A stretch of DNA of 64,000 nucleotides from the NCBI RefSeq assembly GCF_008327685.1, contig NZ_BDDE01000011.1, forward strand, positions 330,817-394,816. The letters run 5' to 3'. This DNA comes from Actinomadura sp. K4S16 (lineage in GTDB: Bacteria > Actinomycetota > Actinomycetes > Streptosporangiales > Streptosporangiaceae). The notes under the pieces are model-generated. The model worked only from the letters and a program-made list of their open reading frames with translations. It had not been told where the DNA came from and made no database searches. Shown piece by piece: positions 9,560 to 16,863 of the stretch (the stretch's first letter is position 1; each line of letters starts with the position of its first letter). The position numbers were made by a program, and so were the translations under genes.

Positions 9560-11638
9560 ATGACCTCCACGATCCCGGCCGCCCCGCCCGCGCCCCGCAC
9601 CCCGCGCGGGCGGGGCGGCCTCCCGCGGCGGCTGCTGCGCGGCCCCGACGCCGACCCCGCCTGGGCCCGGCCCGCGCTGCTGGCCCTGCTCGCCGCCACC
9701 GGCGTCCTGTACGTCTGGGGGCTCGGCGCGTCCGGATGGGCCAACGCGTACTACTCCGCCGCCGTCCAGGCCGGTGCCGCCAGTTGGAAGGCGTTCTTCT
9801 TCGGCTCCTCCGACGCCGCGAACGCCATCACCGTCGACAAGCCCCCCGCCGCGCTGTGGCCGATGGCCCTGGCGGCCCGCGCCTTCGGCGTCAACACCTG
9901 GAGCATCCTCGTCCCGCAGGCGCTCATGGGCGTGGCGACCGTCGCGACCCTCCACGCGGCCGTCCGGCGCCGCTTCCCGGCGTGGGCGGCGCTGCTGTCC
10001 GGCGCCGCGCTCGCGCTGACGCCGGTGGCCGCGCTGCTGTTCCGGTTCAACAACCCCGACGCCCTGCTGGTGCTGCTGCTGACCCTCGGCGCCTACGCCC
10101 TGCTGCGCGCGCAGGAGACCGCGAGCACCCGCTGGCTGCTGCTCGCGGCGGCCTTCACCGGGACCGGGTTCCTGGCCAAGATGCTCCAGGCGTTCCTGGT
10201 CGTCCCGGTGTTCGCGCTGGTGTACCTGGCCGCCGCGCCCGCACCCCTGCGGCGGCGGCTGTGGCAGCTGGCCGCCGCCGGGGGAGCGCTGCTGGCCTCG
10301 GCCGGGTGGTGGGTCGCGGCCGTGGCGCTGGTGCCCGCCTCCGCCCGCCCCTACATCGGCGGATCGCAGCACGACTCGGTCCTGGAACTGGCGCTCGGCT
10401 ACAACGGGCTCGGACGTCTCAACGGCGAGGAGACCGGCGGCCTCGGCAACCTCGACCAGGACGCCGGGTGGGGCCGCATGTTCGGGCCCGTCGTCGGCGG
10501 CCAGATCTCCTGGCTGCTGCCCGCCGCGCTCGCGCTGCTCGCCGCGGGGCTGTGGGCGACGCGCCGCGCGCCCCGCACCGACCCCGCCCGCGCCGCCCTG
10601 GCGCTGTGGGGCGGATGGCTCCTGCTCACCGCCGCGGTCTTCAGCTGGATGCAGGGCATCTTCCACGAGTACTACACCGTCGCGCTCGCGCCCGCGGTCG
10701 CCGCGCTCACCGGCATGGGCGCCGCGCTGATGTGGGAGCGGCGCCGCACCCCCGAAGCCGCCGCGGTCCTGTCGGCGACCGTCGCCGCCACCGCCATGTG
10801 GGCCTACGTGCTGCTCGGCCGCTCCCCGGACTGGCACCCCTGGCTCGCGCCCGCGGTCGCGGCCGGCGGGCTGCTCGCCGCCGCCGCGCTGGCGGCCGTG
10901 CGGCTGCTGCGCGGCCCCGTCCTGGCCGGCGCCGCCGCCCTGGCGGTCCTGGCCTGCCTCGCCGGGCCCGCCGCCTACGCCGCCGAGACCGCCCGCACCC
11001 CGCACACCGGCGCCATCGTCACCGCGGGCCCCGCGACTTCCACCGGGTTCGGCCCTGGACGCGGCGGCCCGGGCGGGCGTCCCGGACGCTCCGGGCCCGG
11101 CGGCCGGATCCGGGGCCCCGGCGGGCCCCCGCCCCAAGGCCCGGGGGCGGCGGCGCGCATGCCCGGCGGCCCCGCGGGCCTCCGAGGCGGCGGAGGCCTG
11201 CAGGCAGGACCGCAGGCCGGAGGGCCGGGCGGGGGACCGGGCGGCCTCCTGAACGCCGGGACCCCCGGCGCCGCCGTCACCGCCGCCCTCCGAGCCGGCG
11301 CCGCCTCCTACACCTGGGCCGCGGCGGCCGTCGGATCCAACACCGCCGCCGGCTACCAGCTCGCCGCCGGCAGGCCCGTGATGGCGGTCGGCGGGTTCAA
11401 CGGCACCGACCCCGCCCCCACCCTCGCCGAGTTCCAGCGCCTCGCCGGTCAGGGCAGGATCCACTACTTCATCGGCGGCGACGACGGCCGAGGAGTTCAG
11501 GGACGCGGAGGAGGCCGTGCGGCGAGCACCGGAGGCAGCGACGCCGCCCAGCGGATCAGCGCATGGGTCGCCGCGCACTACACCCCCGCCACGGTCGGCG
11601 GCACCGTCCTGTACGACCTGACCCCGGGCGCGGGGTGA
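9560..11638 (+). CDS. YkcB-like GT39 membrane glycosyltransferase (second copy)
   Basis: A 692-residue paralogue of the preceding gene with the same layout: ANAYYSAAVQAG and TVDKPP in the first outer loop, about eleven helices, a Gly/Pro-rich linker (about 498-566) and a soluble C-terminal domain (567-692) containing the shared segment VMAVGGFNGTDP. It follows 15 bases after the first copy with its own AGGGAG ribosome-binding site. The two copies differ mostly in linkers and could recognise different acceptors. Same predicted operon and control as the GT2-GtrA gene. Confidence 0.87.
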   Translation: MTSTIPAAPPAPRTPRGRGGLPRRLLRGPDADPAWARPALLALLAATGVLYVWGLGASGWANAYYSAAVQAGAASWKAFFFGSSDAANAITVDKPPAALWPMALAARAFGVNTWSILVPQALMGVATVATLHAAVRRRFPAWAALLSGAALALTPVAALLFRFNNPDALLVLLLTLGAYALLRAQETASTRWLLLAAAFTGTGFLAKMLQAFLVVPVFALVYLAAAPAPLRRRLWQLAAAGGALLASAGWWVAAVALVPASARPYIGGSQHDSVLELALGYNGLGRLNGEETGGLGNLDQDAGWGRMFGPVVGGQISWLLPAALALLAAGLWATRRAPRTDPARAALALWGGWLLLTAAVFSWMQGIFHEYYTVALAPAVAALTGMGAALMWERRRTPEAAAVLSATVAATAMWAYVLLGRSPDWHPWLAPAVAAGGLLAAAALAAVRLLRGPVLAGAAALAVLACLAGPAAYAAETARTPHTGAIVTAGPATSTGFGPGRGGPGGRPGRSGPGGRIRGPGGPPPQGPGAAARMPGGPAGLRGGGGLQAGPQAGGPGGGPGGLLNAGTPGAAVTAALRAGAASYTWAAAAVGSNTAAGYQLAAGRPVMAVGGFNGTDPAPTLAEFQRLAGQGRIHYFIGGDDGRGVQGRGGGRAASTGGSDAAQRISAWVAAHYTPATVGGTVLYDLTPGAG

Positions 11639-11699
11639 CCGGGCGTCCCGCAGGGGGAAGAGGAAGGGGGAACGGCACCAGCGACCAGGGAGTGACCCG

Positions 11700-11999
11700 A
11701 TGGCCGACACGCTCGACGCCGACGACGTCGCCGACCGCCTGCGCGGCCTGCCCGCCTGGAGCCGCGACGGCGACCTGATCCGCAGGCGGGTCCAGGCGCC
11801 CTCCTTCATGGCCGGGATCGAGATCGTCGACGACGTCGCCCGCGCCGCCGAGGACGCTGACCACCACCCCGACATCGACATCCGCTGGCGCACCCTGACC
11901 TTCGCCCTGACCACCCACAGCGCCGGCGGCCTCACCGGCAAGGACTTCGACCTCGCCGCGGCGATCGACCGGATCGCCGCCCGGCACGGCGCCGGGTAG
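11700..11999 (+). CDS. phhB: Pterin-4a-carbinolamine dehydratase
   Basis: A 99-residue cytoplasmic enzyme that dehydrates 4a-hydroxytetrahydropterin; small homologues can also moonlight as dimerisation cofactors. The active-site signature EDADHHPDIDIRW lies at about residues 57-69, followed by the family's TTHSAGGLT at about 78-86. Length matches the family. The ribosome-binding site is GGGAG ahead of the ATG. It lies 61 bases after the glycosyltransferases and 9 bases before the next gene. No aromatic amino-acid hydroxylase is present nearby, so its pterin partner is elsewhere. Confidence 0.88.
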   Translation: MADTLDADDVADRLRGLPAWSRDGDLIRRRVQAPSFMAGIEIVDDVARAAEDADHHPDIDIRWRTLTFALTTHSAGGLTGKDFDLAAAIDRIAARHGAG

Positions 12000-12008
12000 G
12001 GGCGCGCC

Positions 12009-12509
12009 GTGGCCGTCCAGGTCGCGGTGTGCGGGCCGGGGGAGTGCACCGAGCGCGAGTGGGACCACGCCTACGAGACCGGCCGGATCCTCGCCGGACG
12101 CGGCGCCGTGGTCGTGTGCGGAGGGCACGGCGGTGTGATGGCCGCCGCGGCCGCGGGCGCCCGCGCCGCCGGCGGCGTCGTGGTCGGGATCCTGCCCGCC
12201 GCCGACCGCGCGGCCGCGTCCCGCGACCTCACCGTCGCCGTCCCCACCGGCCTCGGGCAGGCCCGCAACAACGTCGTCGTCAACGCCGCCGACGCCGTCA
12301 TCGCCGTCGGCGGATCCTGGGGGACGCTCTCGGAGATCGCCCTGGCCATGCGCGCCGGGCGCGTCCCCGTCGTCCAGCTCGGCGGCTGGCGCGTCCACGA
12401 CGAGGACGGGCGGCCCGTCGGCGGCATCGTGCACGCCGCCGACCCCGCCGCGGCCGTCGACGCCACCGGCCTGTGGCCCCGCGGCCCCGGCCCCCCGGGG
12501 GAGGGCTGA
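12009..12509 (+). CDS. TIGR00725-type SLOG/LOG-fold protein
   Basis: A 166-residue Rossmann-like protein. Glycine loops CGGHGGVM (about 38-45) and AVGGSWGT (about 99-106), with PTGLGQARN between them, match the TIGR00725 branch of the LOG/SLOG superfamily. This branch lacks the PGGxGT motif of cytokinin-releasing LOG enzymes, so a nucleotide-binding role is likelier than phosphoribohydrolase activity. GTG start at 12009, 9 bases after the dehydratase, so the two may be co-transcribed. Substrate unknown. Confidence 0.72.
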   Translation: MAVQVAVCGPGECTEREWDHAYETGRILAGRGAVVVCGGHGGVMAAAAAGARAAGGVVVGILPAADRAAASRDLTVAVPTGLGQARNNVVVNAADAVIAVGGSWGTLSEIALAMRAGRVPVVQLGGWRVHDEDGRPVGGIVHAADPAAAVDATGLWPRGPGPPGEG

Positions 12510-12513
12510 GCGT

Positions 12514-13209
12514 TCACGGGGACGGCGCGGCGCCCGGGAGCCGGGCGGCGATGCCGTCGAGCAGGTAGGCCAGACCGTGCGCGAAGGTCGCGTCCCAGTC
12601 GTTGCCGCTGACGTGGCCGTGCTCGGCCAGCACCGGGTACCGGTCGCGCCGCTCCCGCAGGTGCTCGTCGGCGGCGCGCCGCACGGCCGCCTCGTCGCGC
12701 CCCTGCCACGCCGCCTGCATCATCGACGACCCGATGACGTAGTTGGCCAGGCCGTAGGCCGCCGCGGTCAGCTCCGCGCCGCCCAGCCCGGCCCGCACCA
12801 GCGCCGCGTGCAGGAACTCGGTGCGCTCCAGCACGTTCGGGCCCATCAGCGGACGCCCCAGGAGCCCGGCCGCCCACGGGTGGCGCAGCATCGCCGACCG
12901 CCACTCCCCGGCGAGGGCGGTGACGTCCGCGCGCCAGTCGCCCGAGGGGACCTCGGGCAGCCGCGCCTGCCCGAACACGGTGTCCAGCGCCAGGTCGAGC
13001 ACGTCGTCCTTGGTCTGGACATGCCAGTACAGCGTCGTGGAACCGGTGCCCAGCCGCTCGGCCAGTCGCCGCATCGTCAACCGGCCGATGCCCTCCTCGT
13101 CCAGCAGCGCCACCGCCTCGGCCACGATGCGCTCCCGGCTCAACGGCGGCCCCTCGCGGCGGGGTTTGGCGTCCCGGAACCAGATGCGCTCCGCCTCACT
13201 CGATCCCAT
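12514..13209 (-). CDS. TetR/AcrR-family repressor
   Basis: A 231-residue regulator with an N-terminal helix-turn-helix (about residues 24-68, including LTMRRLAERLGTGSTTLYWH) and a C-terminal ligand domain of the TetR_C type. It is divergent from an ABC-F gene and very likely represses it. I chose ATG at 13209 because it follows TAGGGT by 7 nt (leaderless layout); the open frame extends to 13419, but that part crosses the intergenic promoter and the ABC-F coding sequence. The likely operator lies in its own promoter spacer. Confidence 0.88.
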   Translation of the reverse strand: MGSSEAERIWFRDAKPRREGPPLSRERIVAEAVALLDEEGIGRLTMRRLAERLGTGSTTLYWHVQTKDDVLDLALDTVFGQARLPEVPSGDWRADVTALAGEWRSAMLRHPWAAGLLGRPLMGPNVLERTEFLHAALVRAGLGGAELTAAAYGLANYVIGSSMMQAAWQGRDEAAVRRAADEHLRERRDRYPVLAEHGHVSGNDWDATFAHGLAYLLDGIAARLPGAAPSP

Positions 13210-13216
13210 GCCCGCC

Positions 13217-13267
13217 ACCCTAGTACGTTGTGCTACGACTAGACCAATGATCCGGTACCCGTACAAC
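13217..13267. promoter_or_regulatory. Divergent tetR / ABC-F promoter with operator-like palindrome
   Basis: Between two divergent starts lies TAGT-N13-ACTA (13221-13241), enclosing the imperfect palindrome GTTGT-GCT-ACGAC (13227-13239). For tetR, TAGGGT (13217-13222) is 7 nt from its ATG and a TTGGTC -35 lies upstream, so the palindrome sits between -35 and -10. For the ABC-F gene, TAGACC (13240-13245) and TACAAC (13262-13267) are 16 bp apart. The arrangement suits dual repression by the TetR protein. Confidence 0.5.
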
Positions 13268-13283
13268 GATCGAGAGGGCGGCC

Positions 13284-14876
13284 GTGGGCCACATCGAGGT
13301 GAGCGACCTGACCTACGTCCTGCCGGACGGGCGGCCCCTGCTCGACGCGGTGTCCTTCCGCGTCGGCGAGGGCGCCAAGGCGGCGCTCGTCGGGCCGAAC
13401 GGAGCGGGCAAGACCACACTCCTGCGCCTCATCGCCGGCGAGACGCGGCCCTCCTCGGGCATCGTCGCCCACTCCGGCGGCCTCGGCGTGATGCGGCAGT
13501 TCATCCCCGGCGACCGCACCGTCACCGAACTGCTGCTGTCGGTGGCCCCCGGCCGGGTCCGCGCGGCCGCCGCGGCGCTGGCGGCGGCCGAGAGGGCACT
13601 GGGCGGCGACGAGGCAGGCCAGCTCGCCTACGCCGAGGCGCTCAACGACTACACCGACGCGGGCGGATACGACATCGAGGTCGTCTGGGACGCCTGCACC
13701 ACCGCGGCGCTCGGCCTGCCCTACGACCGGGTCCGCGACCGCAAGGCCGCCACCCTGTCGGGCGGGGAGCAGAAACGGCTGATGCTGGAGGCGCTGCTGC
13801 GCGGCCCCGACGAGGTCCTGCTCCTGGACGAGCCCGACAACTACCTGGACGTCCCCGCCAAGCAGTGGCTGGAGGAGCGGCTGCGGGCCGCCGCCAAGAC
13901 GGTGCTGCTGGTCTCGCACGACCGCTGGCTGCTCGCCCGCGCGGCCGACCGCGTCATCACCGTGGAGGCCCGCACCGCCTGGGTCCACGGCGGCGGGTTC
14001 GCCACCTACGCCGCCGCGCGCCGCGACCGGGCCGCCCGCCTCGACGAGCGCCGCCGCCGCTGGGACGAGGAGCACGCCCGCCTGCGGGGCCTCGTGCACA
14101 CCCTCCGGCAGCGGTCGGCGAACAACGACGCCGTGGCATCCTCCTACCAGGCGGCGCGCACCCGCCTCGCCCGGTTCGAGCAGGCCGGGCCGCCGCAGAG
14201 CGCCCCGCCCGAGCAGCGCGTCCGCATGCGGCTGCGCGGCGGCCGCACCGGCAAACGCGCCGTCGTCTGCGAGGGCCTCGAACTGACCGGCCTGATGAGG
14301 CCCTTCGACCTGGAGGTCCGCTACGGCGAGCGCGTCGCGGTGCTCGGCTCCAACGGCTCGGGCAAGTCCCGGTTCCTGCGCCTGCTCGCCGGCCTGCCCG
14401 CCCCCGAGGTGCCGCACCGCGGCCTGGCCCGGCTCGGCGCCCGCGTCGTGCCCGGCCACTTCGTCCAGACCCACGCCCGCCCCGACCTGCAAGGCCGCAC
14501 CCCCGCCGAGATCATCACGACCGGGCACGCGTGCACCCTGAACGACGCGATGCGCGCCCTGGCCCGCTACGAACTCGCCCCCGCCGGGCGCCGGCCGTTC
14601 CACACCCTGTCCGGCGGGCAGCAGGCCCGCCTGCAGATCCTGCTGCTGGAGCTGTCGGGCTGCACGCTGCTGCTCCTGGACGAACCCACCGACAACCTCG
14701 ACCTGGCCAGCGCCCAGGCCCTGCAGGACGCCCTGGACGACTACGCCGGCACCGTGCTGGCCGTCACCCACGACCGCTGGTTCGCCGCCGACTTCGACCG
14801 CTACCTGCTCTTCCGCGCCGACGGCCGCGTCCAGGAGAGCGCCGAACCGGTCTGGCACGAAGAGAGCGGCCCCTGA
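13284..14876 (+). CDS. ABC-F ATP-binding protein (ribosome-associated type)
   Basis: A 530-residue soluble protein with two ABC domains and no membrane segment. Walker A motifs are at 37-44 and 355-362, LSGGEQKR and LSGGQQAR signatures at 158-165 and 442-449, and Walker B/Glu segments at about 177-183 and 461-467. The inter-domain linker (about 245-300) is long, Arg-rich and helical, like the tRNA-interaction arm of ABC-F factors. The first Walker B reads DEPDNYLD where TNHLD is commoner. Such proteins dislodge ribosome-targeting antibiotics or regulate translation. GTG start with GAGGG five bases upstream. Divergence from a TetR gene favours an inducible resistance role. Confidence 0.88.
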   Translation: MGHIEVSDLTYVLPDGRPLLDAVSFRVGEGAKAALVGPNGAGKTTLLRLIAGETRPSSGIVAHSGGLGVMRQFIPGDRTVTELLLSVAPGRVRAAAAALAAAERALGGDEAGQLAYAEALNDYTDAGGYDIEVVWDACTTAALGLPYDRVRDRKAATLSGGEQKRLMLEALLRGPDEVLLLDEPDNYLDVPAKQWLEERLRAAAKTVLLVSHDRWLLARAADRVITVEARTAWVHGGGFATYAAARRDRAARLDERRRRWDEEHARLRGLVHTLRQRSANNDAVASSYQAARTRLARFEQAGPPQSAPPEQRVRMRLRGGRTGKRAVVCEGLELTGLMRPFDLEVRYGERVAVLGSNGSGKSRFLRLLAGLPAPEVPHRGLARLGARVVPGHFVQTHARPDLQGRTPAEIITTGHACTLNDAMRALARYELAPAGRRPFHTLSGGQQARLQILLLELSGCTLLLLDEPTDNLDLASAQALQDALDDYAGTVLAVTHDRWFAADFDRYLLFRADGRVQESAEPVWHEESGP

Positions 14877-15723
14877 TCAGATCGGCGGCGGTGGAGGGAT
14901 GTAGGTGAAGGGGACGCGGTTGCTCTCCCCGCCGAGGGTGATGATGCGGATGAAAGTGGGGTCCGTGGTCAGCCCGAACGGCACGGTGACGAGCAACTGC
15001 GCACTGGAGTTGATCAAGACCTCCCCGGGGACCGGCGCTCCGGAGTTCTCGAAGTGGGCGACGATCATCGGGCTCACGAAGGCGGTCCCGTTGACGAGGA
15101 CCTGGGCGCCCGGGATGCCGCTGTTGGGAACGACCGAGGTGATGACGGGGATGTCGTAGTAGGTGAAGCCCGCCGGCAGCGTGGGGACCGTCGGGTGGAC
15201 GACGGTGCCGCCCGCGGTGGTGACGTAGACATTCTCCAGCTGCGTCCATGGAGGCCCGCCCAGCGGAGTGACGGGATTGGCCGCGGCGGTGACCTCGCCG
15301 TCGGACACGGAGGTGAACGGGACCTCCACGGCCTCCTCCGGCGTGGGGCCGATGCGCACGCGGCGCGTCGTCAGCAGGTTCTGGCCGAGCACCGTGAGCA
15401 CGGGCGGGTCCGCGGCCGATCCCGCCGCCGGCGCCACGGGTGAGCACGATCGGCGCGAGGATGTAGTAGAACGGCAGCGCGTTGCTGGTGCCGCCGGGAC
15501 CGGTGACGGTGACGTTCACGAGACCGAAGCCCGACGGCACCGTGCAGGTGACGGTCGTCCCGGCCGTATCGGGGGTGCCGGCCACCGTCCTGGCACCGAA
15601 GTTGACCCGGTCGGCTCCTTCGAGATTCGTGCCGGAGATGACGAGTGTCTGACCGAAGTGCCCCTGGTTGTTGCCGTTCTCTCCTGCGGCCAGTTCGGTG
15701 ATGACGGGGCGGTTCTTCGCCAT
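14877..15723 (-). pseudogene. IPT/TIG-domain protein, frameshifted
   Basis: Two adjacent reading frames together make one protein of about 280 aa with three TIG-type beta-sandwich repeats. The first frame (15723 to about 15440) begins MAKNRPVITELAAG and gives one repeat; the second (from about 15437) continues with LTVLGQNL and PVITSVVPNSG repeats and ends in a proline run. Removing one C from the CCC (GGG at 15438-15440 on the plus strand) joins them as LTVAPAAG, a normal domain boundary. A GTG at the junction could instead start a second polypeptide. GAAGGAG precedes the ATG. G+C is visibly lower than neighbours, suggesting transfer. It could be a real mutation or an assembly error. Confidence 0.65.
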
Positions 15724-15787
15724 GCGCGCTCCTTCGCCAAGGCGTCCCGAAGGGCGCCGGGGGGTCGGGGATGGACTTGCTGGCTGA

Positions 15788-15817
15788 GATATACCAACCT
15801 GACCACAAGGAGTAATC
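15788..15817 (-). promoter_or_regulatory. Candidate promoter of the IPT/TIG gene
   Basis: On the minus strand GATTAC (15812-15817) and TATATC (15788-15793) are 18 bp apart, in an AT-richer patch about 65 nt before the start codon. The -10 is close to consensus and the -35 is weak. Confidence 0.35.
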
Positions 15818-15853
15818 GAACTGATCCGCTAAGTTGCCGTGGCCCCGTGCCCC

Positions 15854-16645
15854 CTAGTGGGCGGAGAAGCCGCCGTCCACGAAGACCGACTGCCCCGTCA
15901 CGTAGGCGGCCGACGGCGAGGCCAGGAACACCGCCGCGCCCGCGAAGTCCTCCGCCAGGCCGTTGCGGCCCACCATCGTCCGCTCGGCGAGCGCCCTCAC
16001 CTTGACCGGGTCCGACGACAGGCGCGCGTTGAGCGGCGTCATCACGAACCCCGGCACCAGGGTGTTGGCGGTGACGCCGCGGCTGGACCAGGCCTCGGCC
16101 TGCGACCGGGCCAGCGCCACCAGCCCCGCCTTGGACACCCCGTAGGCGCCGCTGGTCACCGACGCCCGGAACGCCTGCTGCGAGGCGATGTGGATCAGCC
16201 GCCCGAAGCCGCGCTCGGCCATCCCCGGCCCGAACCGCTGCCCGAGCAGGAACGGCGCGTCCAGGTTCACCGCCATCGTGGTGTCCCACACGTCGGCGCC
16301 GAGCTCGTCCATCGGCGGCCGCAGGTTCACCCCCGCCGCGTTGACCAGGATGTCGGGCTCGCCGAACGGCTCCACCGCCGCCTCGGCCGCCGCGGCGACC
16401 GCGTCCCGCGACCCCAGGTCGGCGCTCACCGGCGCGGCCCGGCAGCCGTGCCCCTCCAGGTCCCGGACGGTCGCCGCCAGCTCCGCCTCCCGCCGCGCCA
16501 CGACCACCACCGACGCCCCGGCCCGCGCGAGCGCCTCGGCGATCGCCCGGCCGATCCCCGAACTGCCGCCCGTCACCACCGCGACCCTGCCCTCCAGCGA
16601 GAACAGCTGCGACAGGTACGGGGCGGGGGAGGGGCGGTCGCTCAT
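15854..16645 (-). CDS. SDR-family NAD(P)-dependent oxidoreductase
   Basis: A 263-residue classical short-chain dehydrogenase. The cofactor loop is TGGSSGIG at about residues 25-32, followed by VNAAG near 95-99. The catalytic Ser lies in IHIASQQAF and the Tyr/Lys pair in YGVSKAG. It ends in the usual SVFVDGGFSAH. ATG at 16645 was chosen over an upstream Pro/Arg-rich extension; an upstream TAGACT (minus strand of 16654-16659) lies 8 nt away. Substrate unknown; gluconate or 3-ketoacyl reductases are the nearest look-alikes. Confidence 0.85.
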   Translation of the reverse strand: MSDRPSPAPYLSQLFSLEGRVAVVTGGSSGIGRAIAEALARAGASVVVVARREAELAATVRDLEGHGCRAAPVSADLGSRDAVAAAAEAAVEPFGEPDILVNAAGVNLRPPMDELGADVWDTTMAVNLDAPFLLGQRFGPGMAERGFGRLIHIASQQAFRASVTSGAYGVSKAGLVALARSQAEAWSSRGVTANTLVPGFVMTPLNARLSSDPVKVRALAERTMVGRNGLAEDFAGAAVFLASPSAAYVTGQSVFVDGGFSAH

Positions 16646-16656
16646 GATCGCAGAGT

Positions 16657-16863
16657 CTACGGGGCGCCGGTACCGCCGTCCCGCGGCGGCCCGTCCGCCC
16701 GGTCGGCGGGCGGGCCGGGCACCCCGCCCGGCGGGTCGTCGCCGCGGCGGCGGTCCCGCCACACCACGAACACGATCACCGCGACCACCACGAACGTCGG
16801 CACGAAGAACGGCACCGCCGTGATGATCGGATGGGACGCCAGCACCCCCGCCGCGACCGTCAC
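16657..16863 (-). CDS. Small single-span membrane protein
   Basis: A 68-residue protein with one hydrophobic helix (about 12-35) followed by WRDRRRG and a Pro/Gly/Asp-rich cytoplasmic-looking tail. The GTG start overlaps the stop of the large membrane gene by GTGA, so it is translated with it and is probably an accessory subunit. No family recognised. Its stop lies within the -10 region of the SDR gene. Confidence 0.6.
   Translation of the reverse strand: MTVAAGVLASHPIITAVPFFVPTFVVVAVIVFVVWRDRRRGDDPPGGVPGPPADRADGPPRDGGTGAP

Noticed and set aside
6129..11638. Genomic island or mobile origin for the glycosyltransferase cluster
   Set aside because: Base composition and codon use match the surroundings, and no integrase, transposase, tRNA or direct repeats flank it.
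7534..11778. Very long Arg/Pro/His-rich open frame of about 1,400 codons on the plus strand
   Set aside because: It is out of frame with two clear GT39 genes and arises from the lack of stop codons in high-GC DNA; composition is not protein-like.
13210..13419. N-terminal extension of the TetR protein
   Set aside because: Would cross its own promoter and the ABC-F start; the added residues are Arg/Pro-rich and unlike TetR proteins.
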